The notes beneath the pieces are model-generated. The model was not told the origin of the DNA and searched no databases. It was given only the letters and a program-made list of their open reading frames with translations. A stretch of 64,000 bases of DNA from a bacterium (lineage in GTDB: Bacteria; Bacillota; Bacilli; Lactobacillales; Streptococcaceae), in assembly GCA_905221085.1 (NCBI GenBank), contig CAJNBT010000003.1:96976-160975 (forward strand), read 5' to 3'. How positions within the stretch are numbered: position 1 is the first letter of the stretch; every line of letters begins with the position of its first letter. The translations under genes were made by a program, and so were the position numbers. This document shows, in pieces, positions 10,805 to 19,488 of the stretch.

Positions 10805-11731
10805 GTGAAATCTATTAAACGTTTTGCACTCTCAGCTATGGGAGTGGCTATGTTGCTTGTCTTAACTGGCTGTGTCAATGTTGATAAAGCCACAGGCCAG
10901 CCAACAGGATTTATTTGGAATACTATCGGAGCTCCTATGGCTGAAGCTATCAAGTATTTCGCTACTGATAAAGGTCTAGGCTTCGGTGTCGCTATCATCA
11001 TCGTAACCATTATCGTTCGCTTGATTATCTTGCCACTTGGTATCTACCAATCATGGAAGGCAACGCTTCACTCTGAAAAGATGAACGCTCTCAAGCACGT
11101 CCTTGAGCCACATCAAACGCGTCTCAAAGAAGCAACGACTCAAGAAGAAAAACTCGAAGCTCAACAAGCTCTCTTTGCCGCTCAAAAAGAGCACGGCATC
11201 AGCATGTTTGGTGGTGTAGGATGTTTCCCTATCCTCCTTCAAATGCCATTCTTCTCAGCTATCTACTTTGCCGCCCAACATACTGAAGGGGTTGCTCAAG
11301 CAAGCTACCTAGGCATTCCTCTAGGTTCTCCAAGTATGATTTTGGTTGCCTGCGCTGGTATCCTTTACTATCTTCAATCGCTCCTTTCACTTCATGGAGT
11401 AGAAGATGAAATGCAAAGAGAACAAATCAAGAAAATGATTTACATGAGCCCACTCATGATCGTCGTCTTCTCCCTCTTCTCACCAGCTAGTGTCACACTT
11501 TACTGGGTTGTCGGTGGTTTCATGATGATCCTCCAACAGTTTATCGTCAACTATATCGTTCGTCCAAAACTTCGCAAAAAAGTCCGTGAAGAACTAGCCA
11601 AGAACCCACCAAAAGCACGTACTTTCTCTACACCAAGTGGACGAAAAGACGTTACCCCTGAACAACCAACTGCTATCACAAGCAAGAAAAAACACAAAAA
11701 TCGCAACGCTGGAAAACAACGTTCGAGATAA
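10805..11731 (+). CDS. yidC: Membrane protein insertase YidC (OxaA/SpoIIIJ type)
   Basis: The 308-residue lipoprotein has a signal peptide with lipobox (VLTGC) and a 60KD_IMP domain with about five membrane helices (residues 55-260). The hydrophilic-groove arginine region and conserved CFPILLQMPFF are present. A basic tail (KKKHKNRNAGKQRSR) binds ribosomes in the YidC2 type. It inserts membrane proteins with or without SecYEG. Streptococci have two YidC paralogues; the long basic tail is characteristic of the YidC2/OxaA2 form, though pneumococcal gene order calls this site oxaA1, so I leave the number off. Confidence 0.93.
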   Translation: MKSIKRFALSAMGVAMLLVLTGCVNVDKATGQPTGFIWNTIGAPMAEAIKYFATDKGLGFGVAIIIVTIIVRLIILPLGIYQSWKATLHSEKMNALKHVLEPHQTRLKEATTQEEKLEAQQALFAAQKEHGISMFGGVGCFPILLQMPFFSAIYFAAQHTEGVAQASYLGIPLGSPSMILVACAGILYYLQSLLSLHGVEDEMQREQIKKMIYMSPLMIVVFSLFSPASVTLYWVVGGFMMILQQFIVNYIVRPKLRKKVREELAKNPPKARTFSTPSGRKDVTPEQPTAITSKKKHKNRNAGKQRSR

Positions 11732-11740
11732 GAAGAAAAA

Positions 11741-11769
11741 GGCTTAGCTAGTTTGCTAAGTCTTTTTTG
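11741..11769 (+). terminator. Terminator of yidC
   Basis: GGCTTAGC and GCTAAGTC flank a six-base loop followed by TTTTTT. Confidence 0.85.
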
Positions 11770-11775
11770 CAAGTC

Positions 11776-11925
11776 ATACTCTTCGAAAATCTCTTCAAAC
11801 CACGTCAGCTTCGCCTTGCCGTATATATGTTACTGACTTCGTCAGTTCTATCCACAACCTCAAAACCATGTTTTGAGCAGCCTGCTGCTAGCTTCCTAGT
11901 TTTCTCTTTGATTTTCATTGAGTAT
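11776..11925 (+). repeat. BOX element, A-B-C form
   Basis: The 150-base element begins ATACTCTTCGAAAATCTC and ends CATTGAGTAT. It contains boxA (CACGTCAGCTTCGCCTTGCC), one boxB (CTGACTTCGTCAGTTC...) and boxC. It lies between the convergent yidC and pflA genes, wedged between their terminators. Confidence 0.93.
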
Positions 11926-11952
11926 CAAAAGCCCGATGTTTCCATCAGGCTT
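11926..11952 (-). terminator. Terminator of pflA
   Basis: On the minus strand AAGCCTGATG pairs with CATCGGGCTT and is followed by TTGATAC. The BOX end supplies the bases beyond the hairpin. Confidence 0.7.
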
Positions 11953-11957
11953 CTTTT

Positions 11958-12752
11958 TTATCCATGTACACGTTTCATATAATCTTGATAACTTTCGGTA
12001 TCCATGAGTTTTTTAGCGTTCTTGACGCGGTCTGCTGTTGGGGGTTTAACCCCTTCGAGCGAATAAGGGATTCCCAATTCACGCCACTTGAATTCTCCCA
12101 TGGTGTGATAAGGTAGAATTTCAAACTTATCCACATTTTTGAGAGTCTTTACGAACTTACCAAGTTCAATCAGGTCATCGTCTCTATCTGTCAATCCTGG
12201 AACTAGCACGTGGCGAATCCAGACAGGTTTTCCAATATCTGATAGATACTGGGCACAAGCCAAGATATTTTTATTGGTTTGGCTAGTGACAATTTTGTGC
12301 TGTTCTTCGTTGATTTCCTTGATATCCAAGAGAACCAAGTCAGTGACAGCCATGAGTTTGTCAAACTTTTCAAGGTAACGTGGTTTATTACGGAAAGGAA
12401 GGGCACAGGTGTCCAAGGTACAGTGGATTCCTTGTTCCTTAGCCTTGGTGAAGAGGGCAATCAGGAAATCAATCTGCAAGAGGGCTTCTCCTCCACTGAC
12501 TGTAATCCCACCCTTATTTCCCCAGAAACCGCGGTAGCGCAAAGCCTCTGTCAAGACATCATCTACCGTCCGTTCACGTGACTTATTGGACTCCATAGCC
12601 CAAGTATCCGGGTTGTGGCAATACTGGCAACGCATGTGACAGCCCTGCAAAAAGACAATAAAGCGAATACCAGGTCCATCTACCGAACCAAAGCTTTCTG
12701 TCGAATGCACCATTCCTGTCACTTGTCCATAATCAATTGTTTCTTCAGACAT
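11958..12752 (-). CDS. pflA: Pyruvate formate-lyase activating enzyme
   Basis: This radical SAM enzyme installs the glycyl radical on pyruvate formate-lyase under anaerobic conditions. The 264-residue protein has the cluster motif CHMRCQYC (CxxxCxxC) and the SAM-binding GGEALLQ segment, with the usual N-terminal VHSTESFGSVDGPGIRF. It is monocistronic; a cre-like site between promoter and start suggests CcpA control. pfl itself is not in the window. Confidence 0.95.
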   Translation of the reverse strand: MSEETIDYGQVTGMVHSTESFGSVDGPGIRFIVFLQGCHMRCQYCHNPDTWAMESNKSRERTVDDVLTEALRYRGFWGNKGGITVSGGEALLQIDFLIALFTKAKEQGIHCTLDTCALPFRNKPRYLEKFDKLMAVTDLVLLDIKEINEEQHKIVTSQTNKNILACAQYLSDIGKPVWIRHVLVPGLTDRDDDLIELGKFVKTLKNVDKFEILPYHTMGEFKWRELGIPYSLEGVKPPTADRVKNAKKLMDTESYQDYMKRVHG

Positions 12753-12766
12753 ATCGTTACCTTCCT

Positions 12767-12780
12767 TGAAAACGTTTTAT
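12767..12780. promoter_or_regulatory. Candidate cre site in the pflA leader
   Basis: TGAAAACGTTTTAT matches the catabolite-response pattern TGNAANCGNNNNCA except for its last two bases. It lies between the pflA -10 box and the ATG, a position expected for a roadblock or repression site. Control of pyruvate formate-lyase genes by CcpA is known in streptococci. Confidence 0.55.
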
Positions 12781-12786
12781 AGTTTT

Positions 12787-12814
12787 ATTATATCACGACT
12801 TGAAGGAAAAACAA
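12787..12814 (-). promoter_or_regulatory. Promoter of pflA
   Basis: On the minus strand TTGTTT (12809-12814) and TATAAT (12787-12792) are 16 bases apart. Confidence 0.6.
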
Positions 12815-12877
12815 GATTTTTGCCTATTTTTTAGAAAGCAATCTGTTTTTCAATTTCATTTTCAATTACTTATCATT

Positions 12878-14128
12878 TTATTCTTCAAAATCAAAGCCAT
12901 ACAAGGTTGCAAAGTAGTCCTCAGGGCGCTCTGCACGGCGGATTTGACGGGCTTTACCTTCTTCGGTATAGAGAATTTCCGCAGAACGAAGTTTGGCATT
13001 GTACTGATAGCCCATTGAAAATCCGTGGGCACCTGTGTCATGAATTACCAGCAAATCACCGATTTCTGTATGAGGAAGTTCGCGATTCACTGCAAATTTA
13101 TCATTGTTTTCACAGAGTGAACCAACCACATCTACCACTTCAGCTGGTCCATCTGGATGGGTCACGTTAGTAATATGGTGGTAAGCTCCGTACATAGCTG
13201 GACGCATGAGGTTGACTGCTGATGCATCCACACCGAGATAGGTACGGTAAGTTTCCTTCTTATGAGTCACTCTTGTAACCAAAGCACCGTGAGGGGCTAG
13301 CATAAAGCGACCCAATTCGGTAAAAATCTTGACCTCACCAAGATCTGCTGGCGTAAGGACCTCTTCATACACCTTACGAACTCCCTCACCAATCAAGGCG
13401 ATATCATTTGGCTCCTGGTCTGGACGATAATTGACACCAATGCCGCCAGAAAGATTGATAAAGTCTAGCGAAATACCCAACTTTTCCTTGATTTCAACAG
13501 CCAATTCAAAAAGCTGACGAGCCAACTCTGGATAATAGAGATGGGTCACGGTATTGGACGCTAGGAAGGAGTGAATCCCAAAAGTCTTAGCTCCTTTTTC
13601 CTTCAAGATGGCAAAGGCTTCAAAGAGCTGGTCCTTGGTCATGCCAAACTTGGCTTCTCCAGGATTGTCCATTATGTCTGTCCCCAGCTCAAAAACGCCT
13701 CCAGGATTATAACGACATGAGATGATTTCTGGAATACCTGCTGCACGATCTAGATGTTCAATATCTTCAAAGGCATCCAAGTTAATGGTCGCACCCAATT
13801 CACATGCATAGGCGTATTCCTTGTCTGGCGTATTATTAGAAGAGAACATAATCTCAGAACCAGGGAAATCCAGTTTATGGCTCATCAAAAGCTCCACATA
13901 ACTAGAGCAGTCCACACCGCAACCTTCCTCTTGGAGAATTTTTAAAATAGCTGGTGTTGGAGTAGCCTTAACTGCAAAATATTCCTTAAAGCCCTTGTTC
14001 CACGAAAAGACTTGGTTGACGGCTCTTGCCTTTTCACGAATTCCCTTCTCATCATACAAGTGAAAGGGAGTAGGGAACTCGGCAACAATCGCTTCTAAGT
14101 CTTCTTTATTAATAAATGGTGTTTTCAT
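12878..14128 (-). CDS. lysA: Diaminopimelate decarboxylase-type PLP enzyme (LysA family)
   Basis: A 416-residue fold-III PLP decarboxylase. The PLP lysine is in EYFAVKATPTP, the alanine-racemase-like barrel carries HSFLASNT and NLSGGIGVNY, and the C-terminal active-site motif is GSLCENNDKFA. DAP decarboxylase makes lysine from meso-DAP. Because mitis streptococci use lysine in peptidoglycan, the gene may serve both protein and wall synthesis. A carboxynorspermidine-decarboxylase-like role is a less likely alternative within the same superfamily. It is separated from purR by a weak hairpin. Confidence 0.85.
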   Translation of the reverse strand: MKTPFINKEDLEAIVAEFPTPFHLYDEKGIREKARAVNQVFSWNKGFKEYFAVKATPTPAILKILQEEGCGVDCSSYVELLMSHKLDFPGSEIMFSSNNTPDKEYAYACELGATINLDAFEDIEHLDRAAGIPEIISCRYNPGGVFELGTDIMDNPGEAKFGMTKDQLFEAFAILKEKGAKTFGIHSFLASNTVTHLYYPELARQLFELAVEIKEKLGISLDFINLSGGIGVNYRPDQEPNDIALIGEGVRKVYEEVLTPADLGEVKIFTELGRFMLAPHGALVTRVTHKKETYRTYLGVDASAVNLMRPAMYGAYHHITNVTHPDGPAEVVDVVGSLCENNDKFAVNRELPHTEIGDLLVIHDTGAHGFSMGYQYNAKLRSAEILYTEEGKARQIRRAERPEDYFATLYGFDFEE

Positions 14129-14155
14129 AAGTTTCCTTCTATTCTATTTGCAAAG

Positions 14156-14183
14156 AAAGGCTGGGACAATCGTTCCAACCTTT
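14156..14183 (-). terminator. Weak terminator or attenuator between purR and lysA
   Basis: AAAGGCTGGGAC and GTTCCAACCTTT form a good stem, but the following bases on the minus strand (CTTTCTTTG) make a poor T-tract. Confidence 0.5.
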
Positions 14184-14194
14184 AATTCTATCTC

Positions 14195-15022
14195 TTATTT
14201 ATCTTCGTCAAAGATATTACCAACCTCAACATCAATGGCTTGATTCTTGACATCAATATTGGTTACCTTCAAAAGTGACTTGTAGTCAAATTGCTTTTCA
14301 CGTTCTTCTTGGGCATTGTCCGCAAAGACTGCGACACCTGCCAATTCTGAATCAAACTCACGCAAGAGGCTGATCATCCCATTGACAGTTCCGCCACCTT
14401 TCAAGAAGTCATCCACAATCAAGACACGGCTACCTGCCTTGAGACTACGTTTTGAAAGGAACATTTTCTCAATGCGGTCACCACTTGAACCTGATACATA
14501 GTTGACGCTGACAGTTGAACCTTCGGTAATTTTCAGGTCACGGCGCACAATAACAAAGGGAACATTGAGGACATTGGCAACTGCATTTGCAAGTGGAACA
14601 CCCTTAGTCGCTACTGTCATAACCGCATCAATTTTTTGGTCCATAAAGCTCTTGGCAATAATGCGACCAATATTTTTCAAGATAGCTGGTGTGCTAAGCA
14701 AATCAGACAGGTAGATATAACCGCCTGGCAAGATACGATCGCTTTCTGACAACTTGGCACGCAAGTCTTCAACCATTTCCTTAGCATCATGGTTTGAGAT
14801 TGATGGTGTAAAGATGACACCTCCGCCAGCCCCAGTCACAGTCTGGATGTGACCGATTTCGATTTCCTCAAAGGCGCGTTTGATAATCACGATATCTTCT
14901 GAGATGGATGATTTAGCAGATTCATACTTTTCAGCAAAAGTATTGAGACTAGTTAGTTTATAAGGATTATTAATCAAATAGTTGGAAATGACAACCATCC
15001 GATCACTTCTTCTTAATTTCAT
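14195..15022 (-). CDS. purR: Purine operon regulator PurR
   Basis: The Gram-positive PurR type has an N-terminal winged-helix domain (about residues 1-70, MKLRRSDRMVVISNYLINNPYKLTSL) and a phosphoribosyltransferase-like domain. The PRPP loop RVLIVDDFLKGGGT senses PRPP. The start at 15022 is preferred over 15040 because PurR proteins begin MKLRRSxR. It controls purine synthesis and transport genes through a CGAAC-centred box; a matching sequence lies in its own promoter. Length is 275 residues. Confidence 0.92.
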   Translation of the reverse strand: MKLRRSDRMVVISNYLINNPYKLTSLNTFAEKYESAKSSISEDIVIIKRAFEEIEIGHIQTVTGAGGGVIFTPSISNHDAKEMVEDLRAKLSESDRILPGGYIYLSDLLSTPAILKNIGRIIAKSFMDQKIDAVMTVATKGVPLANAVANVLNVPFVIVRRDLKITEGSTVSVNYVSGSSGDRIEKMFLSKRSLKAGSRVLIVDDFLKGGGTVNGMISLLREFDSELAGVAVFADNAQEEREKQFDYKSLLKVTNIDVKNQAIDVEVGNIFDEDK

Positions 15023-15060
15023 TTCTATTTCCCACTTCATTTAATTTTGATATTTTATCT

Positions 15061-15093
15061 ATTATACCATATTCACATAAAAAAACGAACATT
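15061..15093 (-). promoter_or_regulatory. purR promoter region with PurBox-like sequence
   Basis: An extended -10 (TGGTATAAT on the minus strand, 15061-15066) lies just upstream of purR. At 15081-15093, in the -35 region, the plus strand reads AAAAACGAACATT, one base off the lactococcal PurBox (AWWWCCGAACWWT). The same ACGAACAWT core recurs before the purine permease (37341). Confidence 0.5.
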
Positions 15094-15127
15094 CTTATCC
15101 TAAAAAATGCTCATTTTTCTTAAATTA

Positions 15128-16069
15128 TTAATCTAAATCTGGTTTATAGAAGGAACGATTGTCCATAGCGAAGACTTTATTGGTCATCTCTCCTTTATCC
15201 ACCAAGGCCAGAGCCGTTGACATCATCATCATGCTAGCATCCAGATTGTCAATCATATGGATAATCTCTGCCTCCATAATGCGTGGACGGACTGGACTTC
15301 CATACTCAAGCAAGCCGTGGTGACTAAGGATGACGTGGCGAAGCAGAACGACTTCTTCTTTAGTATCATCAATGCCAAGTTCCATAACGGTCTTAGTAAT
15401 TTCGCTATCAATGAGAGCAATATGCCCAAGAAGATTGCCTCTGACCGTGTACTCGGTCTGATCTGGTCCCGTCAACTCGATAACTTTAGCCAAGTCATGC
15501 AACATAATCCCCGCATAGAGCAGGCTCTTATTAAGTTGAGGATAAATCTCGCTAATGGCATCGGCCAAGCGCACCATGGTCGCCGTATGATAGGCCAAGC
15601 CCGTTTCAAAGGCATGGTGGTTGGTCTTAGCTGCTGGATAAGAATAGAATTCCTTATCATACTTGGTGTAAAGTTTTCGGACAATTCGTTGCCAGACAGG
15701 ATTTTCAATTTTGAAAATCATTTGCGACATGTAGTCACGGATTTCCTTGACATCAACTGGTGACTTGACCTTGAAATCAGCTGGGTTATTGGGTTCACCA
15801 GGTTGAGGCAGGCGGAGAGTAATTTGGTTAACCTGAGGAGTGTTGTTATAAACTTCTCGGCGTCCTTTCATGTGGACAACCTTACCTGCAGTAAAGGCCT
15901 CAACGTTATGAGGTTGGGCATCCCATAGTTTCCCTTCAATCTCGCCACTATCATCTTGGAAGGTAAAGGCTAGATAATTTTTCCCAGCGCGAGTTTGTCT
16001 CAGGTCAGCTGATTTGATTAGGTAAAAGCCTTCAAACAGCTCATCTTTTTTCATGTGACTAATCTTCAT
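15128..16069 (-). CDS. yhaM: 3'-5' exoribonuclease YhaM (Cbf1)
   Basis: A protein of 313 residues from the ATG at 16069 (MKISHMKKDELFEGFYLIKSADLR). It has an N-terminal OB fold (about 10-90) and a C-terminal HD hydrolase domain (HHAFETGLAYHTATM, then LLYAGIMLHDLAK). YhaM trims the 3' ends of small RNAs and mRNAs; in pneumococcus Cbf1 affects sRNA stability and competence. The start overlaps the rmuC stop by 11 bases. The longer reading to 16132 lies inside rmuC and is rejected. Confidence 0.92.
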   Translation of the reverse strand: MKISHMKKDELFEGFYLIKSADLRQTRAGKNYLAFTFQDDSGEIEGKLWDAQPHNVEAFTAGKVVHMKGRREVYNNTPQVNQITLRLPQPGEPNNPADFKVKSPVDVKEIRDYMSQMIFKIENPVWQRIVRKLYTKYDKEFYSYPAAKTNHHAFETGLAYHTATMVRLADAISEIYPQLNKSLLYAGIMLHDLAKVIELTGPDQTEYTVRGNLLGHIALIDSEITKTVMELGIDDTKEEVVLLRHVILSHHGLLEYGSPVRPRIMEAEIIHMIDNLDASMMMMSTALALVDKGEMTNKVFAMDNRSFYKPDLD

Positions 16070-17315
16070 ATTCTTCCTCATCTTCTTGGAAATGGAGTAG
16101 ATCAAGCGCAGGCTCACCTTCTGATAACTCAATGTGACGGAGCGTTCGCTCGATAGCTGTAGTGCGACGGTTTAATAATTCCTCAATATTGCCAGAGGCA
16201 TGTTGGAGGTGTTTTTGTGCCTTAACCAAAATCCCACCAAACTTGCCAAACTCGGTCTTGACGCTAGCAAGAGTCTTGCTGATATGGTCGGCACTCTTTT
16301 GGATATTGAGAGTCTTGAAGCCAACCGATAGGGAATTGAGGAGGGCTGATAGGGTACTTGGACCTGCAACAATAATCTGCTCTTCCCGTCTCAAATCATC
16401 AAAGAAGACCGGATTGCGAACGATTTCTGAGTAGAGACCTTCGGTAGGGACAAATAAAACTCCAAAATTGGTCGTCCGAGGCGGTGCTATGTACTTGCTC
16501 TTGATATCCTTGGCAAAGCGCTTGACGCTTGCTAAGAGTGACTTGCGACAGCGTTCAATTTCGTCCTTGTCACCTGCTTCATAGGCTTCTTCTAGACGGT
16601 AATAATCTGCCAGTGGAAACTTAGAGTCAATTGGTAAGTAGACGTATTCCTGGTCTCCCTGTCCAGGCAACTTAATGGCATACTCCACTCGTTCACTGGA
16701 GTTTTCAACCGTTGCGTATTCTCGTTCATACTGGGCAGGTGTCATAATATCTTCGATGATTTGCCCCAGTTGCAATTCTCCCAGAATCCCTCGTGTCTTG
16801 GTTCCAGAGAGAACCTTGTTGAGAGCTCCAACATCACGGGCAACTGTCTGCATTTCTCCAAGGCCACGATTGACAGACTCTAGTTGTTTAGAAACCGTCT
16901 CAAAGGAAGCTTGCAAGCGTGTCTGTAAGGTCTTCTCCAGTTTTTCCTCGACCGTCTGGCGCATTTGTTCCAAACGTTGCTCATTTGATTCCTGCAGGGC
17001 TTGGAGACGTTGGTCGGTCTTGTCTCTGGTTTGCAAGAGATTATCTGTCATTTCTTGACGGACTTGAGTCAGACCTTGGTGCAATTCCATTCGAACTTCT
17101 TGCAAACGGTCGCTGACAGCTACTTCCAAGTCTTTTTGATCTAACTGACTGGCTTGTCTGGCTTGTTCAAAGCGATAATCCAACTGGTCTGACAAGTGAT
17201 CTGCCTGATCCTCCAAACTCTTACTTAGATGTTTTTCCTGCTTATCCTGCCTTTGCCAAATCAGAAAGAGTCCAGCTAGGTTGGCAAGCAATAATAGAAC
17301 AAGTAAACTTTCCAT
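16059..17315 (-). CDS. rmuC: DNA recombination protein RmuC
   Basis: The 418-residue protein starts MESLLVLLLLANLAG, a single membrane anchor. A long coiled coil (about residues 35-145, rich in Q, E, R and L) is followed by the RmuC nuclease-like domain (about 150-390, with GELQLGQIIEDI and FPLADYYRLEEA). RmuC limits inversions at short inverted repeats; the PD-(D/E)xK-like fold is inferred from the family. The start at 17315 was chosen over 17357 because it begins the anchor and overlaps the previous stop. Confidence 0.9.
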   Translation of the reverse strand: MESLLVLLLLANLAGLFLIWQRQDKQEKHLSKSLEDQADHLSDQLDYRFEQARQASQLDQKDLEVAVSDRLQEVRMELHQGLTQVRQEMTDNLLQTRDKTDQRLQALQESNEQRLEQMRQTVEEKLEKTLQTRLQASFETVSKQLESVNRGLGEMQTVARDVGALNKVLSGTKTRGILGELQLGQIIEDIMTPAQYEREYATVENSSERVEYAIKLPGQGDQEYVYLPIDSKFPLADYYRLEEAYEAGDKDEIERCRKSLLASVKRFAKDIKSKYIAPPRTTNFGVLFVPTEGLYSEIVRNPVFFDDLRREEQIIVAGPSTLSALLNSLSVGFKTLNIQKSADHISKTLASVKTEFGKFGGILVKAQKHLQHASGNIEELLNRRTTAIERTLRHIELSEGEPALDLLHFQEDEEEYED

Positions 17316-17316
17316 C

Positions 17317-17979
17317 CTACCTCCTGTCCTTGCTATGCAGCACGACCACATAGCCATCTGGGCAAGTCACCGAAACTTCCCTATCTATATATTCGTTAGA
17401 AGCGTACACTTTTTTAAAGAAAAAATTCTCCTCTGTCAACTCATACTTAGCTCCGAGAATAGTCAGCTGGCTATCCCGAACCGGCATAAAGGCTAGATAG
17501 TCATAGTCCGAGCGGGGTTCTAGCTGACTGGTCCCTTCTGGACAATAGGCAATCAAATTTTGCGCATCCTCAATTTCTATTTGACGCATATATGGTGCCA
17601 ACTTGGGATTGCTAGGCAGAAAGACATTGGCCAACATATGGTCAATACGGCCACCCAAAGCACCGAAAATAGTGACCTGAGCCTGAGGATTTTGCTCAAA
17701 GATGGTTAAGAAAGCCAATTCCAGATCTGTATCATCCTTTTCTGGTCGGGCTTGAACAAAATGCTGGGCACGTTTTTGAATCACCTGTCGCTCTTCTTCC
17801 GTCACAGAATCAAAATCTCCAACTGCTAGAGCAAGAGGCAAGTCTTCTTCCAAGACCCAGAGCGAGCCTCGATCCACACCAACAAAAGCATCAAAGTCCG
17901 TCCGATAATGACCGCGGTCTCCGCCTGCAAAAACGGCAACTCTAGTCCAGTTGTTTTCTGAGAGTTTGTACTCGCTCAT
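17317..17979 (-). CDS. Thiamine diphosphokinase
   Basis: A protein of 220 residues from ATG 17979 (MSEYKLSENNWTRVAVFAGGDRG). It carries the thiamine pyrophosphokinase motifs: FVGVDRGSLWVL, LALAVGDFDSVT with catalytic aspartates, EKDDTDLELAF, and GALGGRIDHMLANV. It transfers pyrophosphate from ATP to thiamine to give the cofactor. The start lies within the rpe end (38-base overlap), consistent with an rsgA-rpe-TPK operon found across Firmicutes. Confidence 0.93.
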   Translation of the reverse strand: MSEYKLSENNWTRVAVFAGGDRGHYRTDFDAFVGVDRGSLWVLEEDLPLALAVGDFDSVTEEERQVIQKRAQHFVQARPEKDDTDLELAFLTIFEQNPQAQVTIFGALGGRIDHMLANVFLPSNPKLAPYMRQIEIEDAQNLIAYCPEGTSQLEPRSDYDYLAFMPVRDSQLTILGAKYELTEENFFFKKVYASNEYIDREVSVTCPDGYVVVLHSKDRR

Positions 17980-18598
17980 TGACTTCTCCCTTAAAGACAT
18001 AGGAACCCGCTACAAAAACGGTCGCACCAGCTTCTTTGGCTTGGGCAATAGTTTGATCATCAATCCCGCCATCCACTTCGATTTCAAAGTTCAAACCTTT
18101 TTCATCACGAAGGGCAACCAACTCACGTACCTTATCCATGGTTTCAGGTAGAAAAGTTTGCCCACCGAAGCCAGGGTTCACTGTCATGACTAAGACTTGG
18201 TCAACTAGGTGAAGCACGTGCTTAATCGCCTCAACAGGCGTACCAGGATTGATAACAACAGATGGCTTGACACCGAGTGAACGAATTTTTTGAAGGGCAC
18301 CATGGATATGAGACGTTGCTTCCACATGGATGCTGATGATATCCGCACCTGCACGCGCAAAGTCTTCTAAATGATGCTCTGGATTAGCTACCATCAAGTG
18401 GCAGTCAAAGACCATCTTGCTATGAGGACGAAGAGCTTCAACAACATCTGCACCAAAACTGATTTGTGGCACAAAATGACCATCCATGATATCGATATGG
18501 GCATATTCTGCACCAGTTGCTTCTAGACGTTTGATTTCACGTTCAAAGTTGGCATAATCTGCTGCCAGAATTGACGGAGCAATCTTATATTGAGACAT
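17942..18598 (-). CDS. rpe: Ribulose-phosphate 3-epimerase
   Basis: A protein of 218 residues from ATG 18598 (MSQYKIAPSILAADYANF). The TIM barrel shows HIDIMDGHFVPQISFG, VMTVNPGFGGQTF and EVDGGIDDQT, the metal and phosphate sites. It converts ribulose 5-phosphate to xylulose 5-phosphate in the pentose phosphate pathway. An upstream extension to 18706 overlaps rsgA and has no ribosome site; GGAGAAACC precedes the chosen start. Confidence 0.95.
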   Translation of the reverse strand: MSQYKIAPSILAADYANFEREIKRLEATGAEYAHIDIMDGHFVPQISFGADVVEALRPHSKMVFDCHLMVANPEHHLEDFARAGADIISIHVEATSHIHGALQKIRSLGVKPSVVINPGTPVEAIKHVLHLVDQVLVMTVNPGFGGQTFLPETMDKVRELVALRDEKGLNFEIEVDGGIDDQTIAQAKEAGATVFVAGSYVFKGEVNERVQTLRKQLD

Positions 18599-18608
18599 AG
18601 GTTTCTCC

Positions 18609-19487
18609 TTATTTTGGAATTTTTTTGCTGACTTTTTTATAGGTTTCTCTACGATTTTCAATTTCACTGAGGAATTGCAGGTAGTTGTCAAAACGGAAGG
18701 ACGCAATGGTCCCTTCTTCCACTGCTGGCTTCACTGCACAGGACGGCTCATGGGTATGGGTACAAGTACGGAACTTACAATCTCGGCTAACACTAGCAAT
18801 CTCTGGGAAGGCCTGATTGAGGTCTTCAGCCGTTGATACTTCATAATCCAGTGATGAAAAGCCTGGTGTGTCTGCGATTTTACCCCCATTGAGGTTGTAA
18901 AAACTAACAGCTCGAGTGGTATGGCGCCCACGACCCAGACTGTCTGAAATTTCTCCTGTTTCAAGATTGAGGGCTGGTGCGATTTTATTGAGAAGAGTTG
19001 ATTTCCCAACACCCGTCTGCCCCATAAAGACTGTAACCTTGCCTGTTAACAAGGGCAAAAGTTCTTCTTTACTGGTCACAAAGTCATAGCCGATATCACC
19101 ATAGGTCTGTTGATAAAAATCCAGTTCTCCTCTATTTTCCAGTAGGTCCATTTTAGAAATATAAATGATAGGATGGATGCCCTTATGCTCCAAAAGAATC
19201 AAAAAACGATCCAACAAATTGCTGTTAAAATCAGGTTCCTTGACAGACATGATTACTACAGCTTGGTCAATATTGACAATGGGCGGACGGACCAGACTGT
19301 TTTTGCGTTCGTGAATCTTGAGAATATAGCCTTCTGAATTTTCCTCGGCAGAAAAATCGACCCAGTCCCCAACATAGGGTGTATGACCTTTTTTACGGAA
19401 ATTTCCACGCGCGCGTGTTTGATAGACCTGGCCCTCACTCTCTACATAATAGAACCCAGCCAAGGCTTTAATGATTTGTCCCTGCAT
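18609..19487 (-). CDS. rsgA: Ribosome small-subunit GTPase RsgA (YjeQ)
   Basis: A 292-residue circularly permuted GTPase. An N-terminal OB fold (1-70) is followed by G4 (YISKMDL), G1 ([12 protein letters not shown]), a switch region and G3 (DTPGF), and a C-terminal zinc knuckle ([16 protein letters not shown]). It releases factors from the maturing 30S subunit. The start at 19487 (MQGQIIKAL) lies two bases from the rsmA stop. Confidence 0.96.
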   Translation of the reverse strand: MQGQIIKALAGFYYVESEGQVYQTRARGNFRKKGHTPYVGDWVDFSAEENSEGYILKIHERKNSLVRPPIVNIDQAVVIMSVKEPDFNSNLLDRFLILLEHKGIHPIIYISKMDLLENRGELDFYQQTYGDIGYDFVTSKEELLPLLTGKVTVFMGQTGVGKSTLLNKIAPALNLETGEISDSLGRGRHTTRAVSFYNLNGGKIADTPGFSSLDYEVSTAEDLNQAFPEIASVSRDCKFRTCTHTHEPSCAVKPAVEEGTIASFRFDNYLQFLSEIENRRETYKKVSKKIPK

Positions 19488-19488
19488 C

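Noticed and set aside
15257-15763. 168-codon plus-strand open frame inside yhaM
   Set aside because: It is antisense to conserved HD-domain codons and has no independent support.
18599-18706. N-terminal extension of ribulose-phosphate epimerase
   Set aside because: It lies inside rsgA, has low-complexity lysine-rich content and no ribosome site.
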